Below, in pieces: positions 1 through 6,694 of a stretch of 8,656 nt of DNA. The notes under the pieces were generated by a model that searched no databases, had not been told where the DNA came from, and was given only the letters and a program-made list of their open reading frames with translations. The stretch comes from Nitratifractor sp. (GTDB lineage Bacteria; Campylobacterota; Campylobacteria; Campylobacterales; Sulfurovaceae). The translations under genes were made by a program, and so were the position numbers. Where the stretch lies: NCBI GenBank assembly GCA_024762845.1, contig JANTGQ010000046.1, positions 1 through 8,656 on the forward strand, written 5' to 3'. Numbering within the stretch: the first letter of the stretch is position 1; each line of letters opens with the position of its first letter.

Positions 1-1846
1 CAAATTTTGGACCCACAATACATGGCCAGATATTCACAGATGGGTTACCATTAGCATCGATTGTGCTGTCTGCCCAGCAGTACTCATGCCCCTCTCTGTC
101 GTCATTTTGAATACGTGGAACATACCAAAATACAAGGTTTTGCCCTACTATTGACTCTTTATCTTCACTAAATGGCTCCACACCGTCACGATCGAGCTTA
201 CAACACGACCCAAGTGTCAAGAGGTCTTCGTCTCCCTCGTTTGCTCTGTATTTGGTAACAAATATATGTTCATGGTCACCACGGCTCTTATCTTTAAATT
301 GCCCTCTGTTTGGCTCTACATAAAAGCCTTTTTGCTCCTCGTCCTGACTATTTAATCTGTAGAGATATTGCCCCTTATAAAGAGCCTCTTTGCTTGTGCT
401 ACGGTACTCGCCTTCACTCTTCCAGCTACTCCAAGCCCCATCTTGGTAAATCGCAAACTGCTCTTTCGTGCCAGTTGTTGTATCTAGCCGCATCACAGGG
501 CGATAGATTGCCTTATTACTACACCCCCTACCTAGATTGATAGCCACTACCCGAAAAGAGCCGTCGTTATAAAATTCAAACTTATTCTCATAGCGGTAGT
601 TACACGCCATTGGCCACTTTGGGTTTCTAAAGTCTTGCACGATGTAAAAGCCAACTTCTTTACCATTCTCTATTAAGGGCTTAATTTGCGGTCCATTAAA
701 CGCCAAGACAACAGAGGTCGAGAACATTGGGCACCCCATGGCATCGTTGTAGCCAAAGGTGTATTCATTGTTTTCACCCTTAACAAATTCAACCCTTCGC
801 CCCTCTACAATCGTCGGTGTAGAGGTATCGAGCTTATCGGCACCAAGCCCTCTGTAGGCTACATGCCAATCTACAATTTTCAGGCTCTTTGCCACCTCTT
901 GCCCATTGTATTTTACGTTGCGAAGTTCCAAGCCGTCAGAGCCTGTTAAGTGATAGGTAATCTGCCAGCCGTTTTTGCTAATATTGTTATCTTTTTGGCA
1001 AAAGTTTTTGACTATATAGCGGTTTTGGAGAGTTCTCTCATCGATACACGCCGGGGTATAGGTTTTGCCAAGCCCTGCCCACTTTGCGGCTGCAAGTTTG
1101 AGTTCGGTTAAATCTACAATTGCCCAGAGTGCACGCTCTTTTTGGTGGTCTGCAAATGTTGGGGCTACGCAGAGATGATGCTTCTCTTCGCACGGAGACT
1201 CCTGCAGGTTGGTGCGCACATTTGCCATACTCAACTCATTGGGTGTTGGGGTATGCCCTAACTCTTTTATAATCTCTGGCGATTTAAGCGCAATCGCTTT
1301 TGCAACTTTGGTTAAGCGGCTGCTAATATCGGGCTGCATACCATCAAAACGTTTAATAGCTATAACTTTTTTTGCATCAATATCGACAATAGCTCTTGTC
1401 GTAGAGTTGTAAACAAAGTTATACTTTTCAAGTATATAACAGTTGTCAGCTTTACACTGCTCTTTACTCTTGTTATCAAGTAACGAAGGCATCGAAGGAA
1501 GAACACGCATAATATCGTTATGTATCGGCTCTCCTTTAACTCTTGTATCGCTAAGAAAATTACTATCTTTTAATGCAATCTCTTGAGCAACTGCTCCGTT
1601 GCTGTCAATTTCGCTACTATCAAGCGGCAGTACACTCCCACCACTTTTGTAAACTTTTTGTAAATCCTCTAAGTACTCCTGCACCTCTTTAATATTTGCA
1701 CTCTTTGATGGCAGAATAATCTTTTTATCGCTACTATCTAGTGCAGCTTGCGAGGCTTTTTGCATACTCTTTTTATAGTAGAGCCCGCCAATAACGGCAG
1801 CTCCCACTATAAGTAGTGTCAAGGCATAACTATACTCTTTTTTCAC
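1..1846 (-). CDS. membrane-anchored copper amine oxidase-like protein, 3' end outside the window
   Basis: A reading frame on the minus strand is open from a GTG at 1846 to the left edge (615 codons, no stop). GGAG lies 7 nt before the GTG; the nearby ATG at 1859 is out of frame. Residues about 7-22 form one hydrophobic segment, then KKS, so the rest should be periplasmic. From memory it resembles copper amine oxidases: residues 140-185 look like an N-terminal domain (YNFVYN, then QPDISSRLTKVAKA), 294-320 like the start of the catalytic beta-sandwich (W294, then GLELRNVKYNG), and NYRYENKFEFYNDGSF (416-431) like the Asn-Tyr-Asp/Glu-Tyr cofactor site. Y417 would be the topaquinone tyrosine. The expected His-x-His before RLD (453-455) reads A446-I-Y448, and the final His-His region reads FWYVPRIQNDD (573-583), so copper binding is doubtful. 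H525-E-H527 could be another metal site. The frame is certain; the family is moderately sure and catalytic activity is unlikely. Confidence 0.62.
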   Translation of the reverse strand, partial: MKKEYSYALTLLIVGAAVIGGLYYKKSMQKASQAALDSSDKKIILPSKSANIKEVQEYLEDLQKVYKSGGSVLPLDSSEIDSNGAVAQEIALKDSNFLSDTRVKGEPIHNDIMRVLPSMPSLLDNKSKEQCKADNCYILEKYNFVYNSTTRAIVDIDAKKVIAIKRFDGMQPDISSRLTKVAKAIALKSPEIIKELGHTPTPNELSMANVRTNLQESPCEEKHHLCVAPTFADHQKERALWAIVDLTELKLAAAKWAGLGKTYTPACIDERTLQNRYIVKNFCQKDNNISKNGWQITYHLTGSDGLELRNVKYNGQEVAKSLKIVDWHVAYRGLGADKLDTSTPTIVEGRRVEFVKGENNEYTFGYNDAMGCPMFSTSVVLAFNGPQIKPLIENGKEVGFYIVQDFRNPKWPMACNYRYENKFEFYNDGSFRVVAINLGRGCSNKAIYRPVMRLDTTTGTKEQFAIYQDGAWSSWKSEGEYRSTSKEALYKGQYLYRLNSQDEEQKGFYVEPNRGQFKDKSRGDHEHIFVTKYRANEGDEDLLTLGSCCKLDRDGVEPFSEDKESIVGQNLVFWYVPRIQNDDREGHEYCWADSTIDANGNPSVNIWPCIVGPKF

Positions 1847-1873
1847 ACAAATACTCCATTATAGATTCGCAAT

Positions 1874-1901
1874 ATTATACTGCTTTCAAGCTTTATATCA
1901 A
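1874..1901 (-). promoter_or_regulatory. sigma-70-type promoter for the amine oxidase-like gene
   Basis: Read on the minus strand, TTGATA (1901-1896) and TATAAT (1879-1874) are separated by 16 nt. The predicted transcript would start near 1867, about 20 nt before the GTG at 1846. With the hairpin after gap, this suggests that the gene is transcribed independently of gap. Confidence 0.6.
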
Positions 1902-1959
1902 TTTTTTGGAGATAAATTAATACTCTCTCTCGAGAGAATTAAAATTTTTATAAGAGAAG

Positions 1960-1981
1960 CGAGGCAAAAAGCTTTGCCTCG
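1960..1981 (-). terminator. hairpin after gap, probable terminator
   Basis: A 9-bp perfect stem (1960-1968 with 1973-1981, CGAGGCAAA / TTTGCCTCG) closes a 4-nt loop, starting 7 nt beyond the gap stop codon. On the minus strand it is followed by CTTCTCTTAT, which is T-rich but not a clean T-run. On the plus strand it is followed by GATTTTT, so it might also work against opposing transcription. Confidence 0.6.
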
Positions 1982-1987
1982 TGATTT

Positions 1988-2995
1988 TTACATTTTGCTC
2001 GCAACTAGTTTTGCCAAGTCAAATAGACGGCTTGCATAACCAAACTCATTATCGTACCAAGTCATCACTTTTACCATACTATCGCCCACAACCTGTGTAG
2101 AGAGTGCATCTACAATAGAAGAGTGTGAATTACCAAGAATATCGCTCGAGACTACTTCGTCAAAAGTAACCTCTAAAATACCTTTTAGGGCACCTTCGCT
2201 TGCACTCTTAAGAGTATTGTTAATCTCTTCGGCAGTTACTTTTTTGCCAAGGTTTGCAACAATCTCTGTAATTGCACCATCAGGTACTGGTACACGTAGT
2301 GCCATTGCTGTCATTTTACCCTCGAGTGATGGGATAACCTTTGTTGTCGCCTTCGCCGCACCTGTAGTTGTCGGAATAATATTTTGCGCAGCCGCACGAC
2401 CACGTCTATGTTTACCGGGTTTTTTACGGTCAATTGTCACCTGAGAAGATGTATATGCGTGTGTTGTCGTAATATGCGCGCTTTGAACACCAAAGCTATC
2501 TTCTAAAATATTCATAACAGGCGCCAAAGAGTTTGTTGTACAGCTCGCATTAGAGACAATATTGTGTTTGTCATTTTCGTAAAGCTCTTCGTTTACACCA
2601 AATACAACTGTTAAGTCTTCCTCTTTAGCCGGTGCTGAGATGAGTACCTTTTTTGCACCTGCATCGAGCATTTTTTGTGCATCTGCTCTTTTTGTAAATT
2701 TCCCTGTACACTCTAAAACAATATCGATGCCCTCTAGTGGCAGTTTTGCCGGGTCTCTCTCATTAATTATCTTGATTGAGTGACCATTAATTATAAGGTG
2801 CTCGTCATCATACTCTACAACTGCCGGGAATGCACCGTGTGTTGTATCGAATTTTAACATATAGGCTAAATCTTCGGGTGTTCCGCTACCACCATTTGCC
2901 ATTACTATCTCAAAATTATCCTGCTCTTTTGTAAAATAGTTCCATAGAACCATTTTTCCTATTCTTCCAAGTCCGTTAATTGCAACCTTAGTCAT
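1988..2995 (-). CDS. gap: glyceraldehyde-3-phosphate dehydrogenase (type I)
   Basis: Cytoplasmic enzyme that interconverts glyceraldehyde 3-phosphate and 1,3-bisphosphoglycerate using NAD(P) and phosphate, in glycolysis and gluconeogenesis. The 335 residues are the normal family length. Visible features are the nucleotide-binding glycine motif NGLGRIGK (7-14), the active-site ASCTTN with catalytic C152, the partner H179 in TTTHAYT, and the C-terminal WYDNEFGY signature. I chose ATG at 2995: a GTG lies directly upstream at 2998, but AAGGG (3005-3001) is spaced 5 nt from the ATG and only 2 nt from the GTG. The acidic residue that usually follows Asn in the cofactor loop (NDL in NAD-dependent enzymes) is replaced by Gly: the loop reads N34-G-G-S-G-T. 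This hints at relaxed or NADP preference, which is inference. It has a hairpin behind it and is divergent from the ferredoxin gene. Confidence 0.97.
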   Translation of the reverse strand: MTKVAINGLGRIGKMVLWNYFTKEQDNFEIVMANGGSGTPEDLAYMLKFDTTHGAFPAVVEYDDEHLIINGHSIKIINERDPAKLPLEGIDIVLECTGKFTKRADAQKMLDAGAKKVLISAPAKEEDLTVVFGVNEELYENDKHNIVSNASCTTNSLAPVMNILEDSFGVQSAHITTTHAYTSSQVTIDRKKPGKHRRGRAAAQNIIPTTTGAAKATTKVIPSLEGKMTAMALRVPVPDGAITEIVANLGKKVTAEEINNTLKSASEGALKGILEVTFDEVVSSDILGNSHSSIVDALSTQVVGDSMVKVMTWYDNEFGYASRLFDLAKLVASKM

Positions 2996-3022
2996 CACTA
3001 CCCTTTATAAAAATGATATAAA

Positions 3023-3028
3023 ATTTTA
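3023..3028 (-). promoter_or_regulatory. possible -10 element for gap
   Basis: On the minus strand TGATAAAAT contains an extended -10-like box (TAAAAT, 3028-3023), about 28 nt before the gap ATG. No good -35 box is visible 16-18 nt further upstream, only AT-rich DNA. Tentative. Confidence 0.3.
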
Positions 3029-3106
3029 TCAAAAATTGATTACATTTAGCTCTATTTACGCTTTTTTAACTTTTTTTTATCTATTCTTGGTATTATTGCA
3101 ACATAT

Positions 3107-3135
3107 ACAAATAGGAGTGATTTTGTCCTATTTGT
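3107..3135 (+). promoter_or_regulatory. 10-bp perfect inverted repeat in the gap-ferredoxin divergent region
   Basis: ACAAATAGGA (3107-3116) and TCCTATTTGT (3126-3135) are perfect inverse complements with 9 nt between them. It lies just downstream of a TATTAT box (3091-3096) preceded by T-rich DNA, so it could be a stem-loop in the ferredoxin leader or an operator for a dimeric regulator. A weaker second pair, CCTGAT (3136-3141) and ATCAGG (3162-3167), follows directly. No T-run follows, so it is not an obvious terminator. Confidence 0.5.
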
Positions 3136-3190
3136 CCTGATAGTGGAATAGAGATTGCACAATCAGGGTTAAAACTTTTAAGGAGAGATT

Positions 3191-3568
3191 ATGACACCAA
3201 CACTACCACAACCAGCTTTTTACGTATTTAAATGCCAACAGAGTGCGCCTCCGGGAATGCCAAAACCTAGCTGTGTAAAAGCAGGAGACCAAGAGAGCCA
3301 AGAGCTATTTGGCTACATGGCGCAGCAGCTTATGACTAAAGGTATTATGGGTACAGTACAACCTATCCAGACTAGCTGTCTTGGCAGATGCCAGCAGGGT
3401 CCTGTAATGCTCGTAGAGCCTGGGCACACTATGTATGTTAACCTTACAAAAGAGAAGGTAGACAAAATTATCGACGAGCACCTAATTGGTGGAAAAGTAA
3501 TAGAAGAGTACGTAATTGCAGATGAGTTCTGGGGCGACCCAATTGAGCCGGCATCAATGGCTCGCTAG
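3191..3568 (+). CDS. thioredoxin-like [2Fe-2S] ferredoxin
   Basis: A small soluble electron carrier of 125 residues. Four cysteines are arranged as C15-x12-C28-x34-C63-x3-C67 (SCLGRCQQGP), the pattern of thioredoxin-fold [2Fe-2S] ferredoxins such as those of Aquifex and Azotobacter Shethna protein I, and related to the NuoE/HoxE cluster domain. The N-terminal YVFKCQQSAP is the first beta-strand and ligand. MYVNLTKEKVDKIIDEH (81-97) fits the C-terminal strand and helix seen in the family. A tail of about 20 residues, ending GDPIEPASMAR, is longer than in the shortest members. AGGAG sits 5 nt before the ATG. The physiological partner cannot be read from the neighbours: gap is divergent and panD follows its own promoter. 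The family call is strong. Confidence 0.9.
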   Translation: MTPTLPQPAFYVFKCQQSAPPGMPKPSCVKAGDQESQELFGYMAQQLMTKGIMGTVQPIQTSCLGRCQQGPVMLVEPGHTMYVNLTKEKVDKIIDEHLIGGKVIEEYVIADEFWGDPIEPASMAR

Positions 3569-3597
3569 TAACTTTTCTTAGCAGACTCATATTACAA

Positions 3598-3622
3598 AGG
3601 TAGCATCTCTTAAATGCTACCT
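3598..3622 (+). terminator. stem-loop after the ferredoxin gene
   Basis: A 9-bp perfect stem, AGGTAGCAT (3598-3606) with ATGCTACCT (3614-3622), closes a 7-nt loop 29 nt beyond the ferredoxin stop. There is no T-run behind it, so it may stop transcription weakly or protect the 3' end of the message. Confidence 0.5.
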
Positions 3623-3642
3623 AACTTCCAACAACTTCCAAC
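3623..3642 (+). repeat. 10-bp perfect tandem repeat
   Basis: AACTTCCAAC occurs twice without a gap (3623-3632 and 3633-3642). It overlaps the place where a -35 box for panD would lie, so it could be a binding site or a simple replication-slippage duplication. Confidence 0.75.
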
Positions 3643-3648
3643 TAATTT

Positions 3649-3657
3649 TGATATAAT
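3649..3657 (+). promoter_or_regulatory. extended -10 promoter of the panD operon
   Basis: TGATATAAT combines a perfect TATAAT (3652-3657) with the upstream TG of an extended -10. There is no recognisable -35 box at the usual distance, which is common where an extended -10 is present. The start codon of panD is 26 nt downstream. Confidence 0.65.
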
Positions 3658-3683
3658 AGTATAAAAACAGAAGGGTTTTAACA

Positions 3684-4052
3684 ATGACAATAACTATGCT
3701 ACATAGTAAAATCCACAGAGCAACTGTTACCGATGCCAACTTAAACTATGTTGGTTCTATTACAATCGACAGCGACATTCTTAAAGCTGCGGGTATGCGG
3801 GTTGGACAGAAGGTCGATATTGTAAATGTAAACAACGGAGAGCGTTTTAGTACCTATATAATTCCGGGTGTTGCAGGTGGAAAAGAGTTTTGCCTAAACG
3901 GCGCAGCTGCAAGAAAAGTGCACAAGGGAGATAAGATAATAATTATCGCCTACGCATCACTAAGTCCAGAAGAAGCAGATGAGTTTAAGCCAAGCATTGT
4001 TATATTAGATGACGATAATACAATTGTAGAGCAGTTTAAAGGATTAGAATAA
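3684..4052 (+). CDS. panD: aspartate 1-decarboxylase
   Basis: Pyruvoyl enzyme that decarboxylates L-aspartate to beta-alanine for pantothenate and coenzyme A synthesis. The 122-residue proenzyme is the usual size. The self-cleavage site is intact and at the canonical position, G24-S25 (YVGSITID), so S25 would become the pyruvoyl group. R54 and Y58 (ERFSTY), which contribute to substrate binding and catalysis in E. coli PanD, are present, as are T57 and the NGAAARKVHKGDKIII stretch. The N-terminal MLHSKIHRATVTDANL is typical. AAGG lies 9 nt before the ATG. It is the first gene of a tight run with ybaB and an ankyrin gene; its stop overlaps a mini-ORF start (TAATG). No panB or panC is seen in the window. 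Confidence 0.97.
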   Translation: MTITMLHSKIHRATVTDANLNYVGSITIDSDILKAAGMRVGQKVDIVNVNNGERFSTYIIPGVAGGKEFCLNGAAARKVHKGDKIIIIAYASLSPEEADEFKPSIVILDDDNTIVEQFKGLE

Positions 4053-4080
4053 TGTTTGGAGGATTAAAGTAATGTTCGAA
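4041..4080 (+). repeat. 20-bp tandem duplication across the panD/ybaB junction with a mini-ORF
   Basis: Bases 4041-4060 and 4061-4080 match at 16 of 20 positions; each unit starts with GGATTA and contains TAATGTT. The first unit carries the panD stop and the start of a six-codon ORF (4052-4072, M-F-G-G-L-K-stop). The second carries the mini-ORF stop overlapping the ybaB ATG in another TAATG. The mini-ORF also contains the GGAGG (4058-4062) that serves ybaB. Confidence 0.8.
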
Positions 4081-4386
4081 GGTATGGATTTAAGTAAAAT
4101 GCAAGAGATGCTCTCTGGCATGCAAGATAAAGCAAAAGAGATGGAAGAGAAGATAAAATCTACCACTCTCAGTGCCAAAGGTGGCGGTGGTTTGGTAGAG
4201 GTTACGGCAAATGGAGCGGGTGAAGTTATCGATATCACAATAGACGACAGCCTCCTTGAAGATAAAGAGTCTTTGCAAATTCTGCTAATTAGCACAATAA
4301 ACGATGTACTAAAGATGGCAGAAGATAACAAAAAAAGCCAGGCAATGGGTATGCTTGGTGGGATGAACCCATTTGGTCAAAGCTGA
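4072..4386 (+). CDS. ybaB: YbaB/EbfC family nucleoid-associated protein
   Basis: A small dimeric DNA-binding protein, 104 residues, that associates with the nucleoid. The order is typical: a Met- and Lys-rich N-terminal helix (MDLSKMQEMLSGMQDKAKEM, 5-24), a glycine-rich strand with GGGGLVEVTANGAGEV (37-52), the core strand IDITIDDSLL, a helix LQILLISTINDVLKMAEDN and a Met/Gly-rich tail (GMLGGMNPFG). GGAGG sits 9 nt before the ATG, which overlaps the stop of the six-codon mini-ORF, so translational coupling to panD is likely. In many Gammaproteobacteria ybaB lies next to recR; here its partners are panD and an ankyrin-repeat gene one base downstream. Confidence 0.93.
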   Translation: MFEGMDLSKMQEMLSGMQDKAKEMEEKIKSTTLSAKGGGGLVEVTANGAGEVIDITIDDSLLEDKESLQILLISTINDVLKMAEDNKKSQAMGMLGGMNPFGQS

Positions 4387-4387
4387 T

Positions 4388-4894
4388 ATGAAAGAGCTAC
4401 TAGAAGCGATAGAGCACGACTCTCTACCAAAGATAAAAAAACTCCTTGAACAAAAGAGCTACAATCTCAACAAAGAGGTAGTGATAGGGCAAGAGTACGA
4501 CCTCGAAGAGTACGACGAAATAGCGCTTCTATTCTACGTTATCCAAAAAGATGCCTCTCTTGAGGCAATAGAGCTACTCTTAGAGCGAGGGATGGATATC
4601 CACCACACTAACCGAGAAGGTTTAGGCGTTGTTGATATCGCCATTAAATACAAAAGAAAAGATGTCATAAGTCTAGCCAAAGAGCACGGTGTAGATATAA
4701 CTGTAAGCAAACGAAAAAGCGGACTCACCCCTCTTATGCTAGCCGCAAGCTTTAGCGACATAGAGATGATGCAATTCCTTATAGACAATGGTGCACAAGC
4801 CGACCAAAAAGACAAATACGGAATGAGCGCCCTAGACTACGCCATAAAAATGGGACAAAAAAGATCCGCCAAATTTTTGGAAGAGTTGGAGTAA
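4388..4894 (+). CDS. ankyrin-repeat protein
   Basis: A 168-residue protein without signal peptide or membrane segment, hence probably cytoplasmic. About four ankyrin-type repeats are visible: residues 46-78 (ending LLLERGMDIHHTNREG), 79-111 (VVDIAIKYKRKDVISLAKEHGVDI), 112-145 (the best match, LTPLMLAASFSDIEMMQFLI then DNGAQADQKDKYG) and a half repeat 146-168 (MSALDYAIKMGQKRSAKFLEE). Ankyrin repeats bind other proteins; the partner is unknown. I start at ATG 4388, one base after the ybaB stop. A TTG at 4373 inside ybaB is in frame but less likely. No clear ribosome binding site is seen, which fits coupled translation from ybaB. Last gene of the panD operon; it is not known to act in pantothenate synthesis. 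Confidence 0.88.
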   Translation: MKELLEAIEHDSLPKIKKLLEQKSYNLNKEVVIGQEYDLEEYDEIALLFYVIQKDASLEAIELLLERGMDIHHTNREGLGVVDIAIKYKRKDVISLAKEHGVDITVSKRKSGLTPLMLAASFSDIEMMQFLIDNGAQADQKDKYGMSALDYAIKMGQKRSAKFLEELE

Positions 4895-4972
4895 GCACGT
4901 TCATTTAGCACAACACATTTCTAAAAGTAGATTTAATGATAACTAAAACCCATATAAACCGGGTCTTAAATA

Positions 4973-4981
4973 TGGCATAAT
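4973..4981 (+). promoter_or_regulatory. possible extended -10 of the leucine-rich-repeat gene
   Basis: TGGCATAAT resembles an extended -10 (CATAAT at 4976-4981), 25 nt before the ATG at 5006. No -35 box is recognisable. The 111-base gap after the ankyrin gene makes a separate promoter plausible. Confidence 0.4.
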
Positions 4982-5005
4982 CTATTTACATAAAAAGGAT
5001 AAGAT

Positions 5006-5551
5006 ATGCAAAAAGAAGCTAAAAAGAGAATAGAGTTATGCCGCCAGGAGCAGCTACTTTGGTTAGATTTAAGTGGACTTCATCTACAAGAGCTCCCTGA
5101 TGAACTTTCTGAATTAGTATGGCTTGAGCGCTTGTCGGTTTCGAGAAATAATCTTACGAACCTCGATGTTGTAAAACCTTTGGTACGTTTGCATAAATTT
5201 GCCTGCACGAATAACTCTATTAGCTCTCTTGAGCCACTGCAAAATATGAAAAGAATGAAATTTCTTTTTATGGCTGAAAACCGTGTGGGTAAACTTGATA
5301 CACTGCAACAGATGCAGGGGCTCAAAAAACTAGTTGCACACCACAACCAACTTAGCAACCTTACCCCTTTAGCTTCGCTATCTTCCCTGGTTTATCTAGA
5401 TCTTTCGCACAACAACGTTAAAGATATCGAACCCATTAAAGCACTACATTCACTACTTTGGCTCTCTTTGGAGAGTAATCCTATAGATACTCATATACTT
5501 GATAGACTCAAACAGACTCTTAAAGGATTGGCAGTTTATCGAGCCACATAG
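5006..5551 (+). CDS. leucine-rich-repeat protein (SDS22-like repeats)
   Basis: A 181-residue protein built almost wholly of leucine-rich repeats, probably a cytoplasmic protein-binding solenoid; there is no signal peptide or anchor. An N-terminal cap (KKRIELCRQEQLLWLDLSGL, with LQELP following) leads into repeats of exactly 22 residues starting at about 37, 59, 81, 103, 125 and 147. Each has the L..L..L.L..N.I..L.PL pattern, for example SSLVYLDLSHNNVKDIEPIK at 126-145. The conserved Asn is present in each (N48, N70, N92, N114, N136, N158). The C-terminal cap ends DRLKQTLKGLAVYRAT. AAGGAT lies 5-10 nt before the ATG. The gene appears single. The binding partner and role cannot be told from the neighbours. 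Confidence 0.88.
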   Translation: MQKEAKKRIELCRQEQLLWLDLSGLHLQELPDELSELVWLERLSVSRNNLTNLDVVKPLVRLHKFACTNNSISSLEPLQNMKRMKFLFMAENRVGKLDTLQQMQGLKKLVAHHNQLSNLTPLASLSSLVYLDLSHNNVKDIEPIKALHSLLWLSLESNPIDTHILDRLKQTLKGLAVYRAT

Positions 5552-5916
5552 AAAAAGCTATAACAGCGCTATTGCAACTACCTGCAGTAACTTTAGGTCA
5601 GCTCTAAACTTTTCTTGCTAGTTTCTATCCTTATCACCAAATATTTGAATTAACTAGTTAGTCCTGCATATTTCTTAATTTCCACCTTGCCCCTTCTCGT
5701 GCTTTTTAAAATTCAGACTATTAGTTGGTACGGTGATAACGTAGGTCTCAGGTAACAACTAGCTACTTTTTACTTTAGCCCTTTGAAAAACTTTCAAATT
5801 TAGTGATTAGGAACTAAATTCTAAATTATTGCTTCATTTTTTTAGAGAAAAACATTTAAGTAAAAGATTATTGTCATCAGGCACTATTTTTTCTCCTTCC
5901 ATCTATTTTTGATAGA
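5552..5916. other. gene-free stretch of 365 bases
   Basis: No reading frame of convincing length or composition, tRNA, terminator with a T-run, or transposon end is visible here. Small inverted pairs occur, such as AATTTAG (5797-5803) with CTAAATT (5814-5820), but none is longer than expected in AT-rich DNA. The two flanking genes converge on this stretch, so their 3' ends lie in it. Confidence 0.6.
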
Positions 5917-6675
5917 CTACTCTTTAATACAGCGAACATTTAAGCCATACGCACGGTATGAACCCCAATATGTCGCACTAGTTTGTTGCCATCCTACAAA
6001 ACCACTTTTGTGAGTATCCGCAGTTACAGACCATAGAGCACCAATGGCGTCCTCGTTCTCCATTGCACCATCTTGTTTTCTATCACCGCTTGTAGGCAGC
6101 TCTAAAAAGCTGTTAAATGCATTTACTCTTCTGTCGTCACTATTGCCACTTTTTTGAGTACTATCTTTATCTATCTCTGCACTACCGCTGTTAAAAAGTT
6201 CTGCCAATAATTCATCATGAGTAGGTACCCTAAAGCCAGCTGGACAAATTGAGCTTCCATCTGTTTTACTCCACTCTGCGGCTCTTAATGCACCACTATC
6301 ATCTACTCCACTTGCAACCCAATCATATGGCGACAGAGTTGATCTTGTAAACATATCATCTGCGGGTGTAATGCTGCTTGCCAGTGTTGCAGTAGTTGTA
6401 CTTGTGCTATCTTCGTGCCCATCTGCGTCTCTCCCCCACTGATAGTAGTCTCCGTAACAAGCTATATCATCATAGCTATCACACACTCTAGCAGCTCCTA
6501 AGTTTCTATCGAGCCAAACTCTTCCTGTGTAGGGAGAAGTTACTGTTTTATACTCTACCCCGTTATGAGTAATTGTATTATCTACTGTTCCACCACTGCT
6601 GCTATCATCCCCTCCACAGGCAGTAAATGCAATTGTCACCACACCGCTAAGAACTATTGTTAAAATATGTCTCAC
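5917..6675 (-). CDS. FISUMP-domain lipoprotein
   Basis: 252 residues with a lipoprotein signal: MRHILTIVLSGVVTIAFTAC, so C20 would be lipidated, although the lipobox F-T-A-C is slightly unusual. G21 at +2 suggests outer-membrane sorting by the E. coli rule. After a Ser/Gly/Asp linker, residues about 38-252 match the Fibrobacter succinogenes major paralogous domain: GRVWLDRNLGAARVC (51-65), GDYYQWGRD, SICPAGFRVPTHDELLAEL (142-160), LWSVTAD and a final GLNVRCIKE. The domain is common on bacterial surfaces, is related to C-type-lectin-like folds, and has no assigned enzyme activity. C65, C73, C144 and C249 could form disulfides. The start is GTG with GGAG 5 nt upstream. It appears to be a single gene with its own -10 box. 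Confidence 0.85.
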   Translation of the reverse strand: MRHILTIVLSGVVTIAFTACGGDDSSSGGTVDNTITHNGVEYKTVTSPYTGRVWLDRNLGAARVCDSYDDIACYGDYYQWGRDADGHEDSTSTTTATLASSITPADDMFTRSTLSPYDWVASGVDDSGALRAAEWSKTDGSSICPAGFRVPTHDELLAELFNSGSAEIDKDSTQKSGNSDDRRVNAFNSFLELPTSGDRKQDGAMENEDAIGALWSVTADTHKSGFVGWQQTSATYWGSYRAYGLNVRCIKE

Positions 6676-6694
6676 CTCAACTCCTTTTTTATAG

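Noticed and set aside
310..1412. Three short plus-strand frames (310-540, 686-949, 1209-1412)
   Set aside because: They lie opposite a continuous minus-strand frame from 1846 to the left edge that has a ribosome binding site, a promoter and amine oxidase-like sequence; the short frames have no such support.
2217..2444. Plus-strand frame inside gap
   Set aside because: Shadow of the GAPDH coding sequence, which has all its active-site motifs.
3087..3109. Promoter TTGGTA…TATACA for the ferredoxin gene
   Set aside because: The spacer is only 11 nt, too short for a sigma-70 promoter; TATTAT at 3091-3096 is the better, still weak, candidate.
4044..4815. Minus-strand frames opposite ybaB and the ankyrin gene
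   Set aside because: Antisense shadows without ribosome binding sites or recognisable protein features.
4946..4966. Possible terminator hairpin after the ankyrin gene (ACCC…GGGT)
   Set aside because: Only four base pairs and no T-run; not above chance in this composition.
5080..5358. Minus-strand frames opposite the leucine-rich-repeat gene
   Set aside because: Antisense to regular 22-residue repeats; repeated sequence on one strand readily opens frames on the other.
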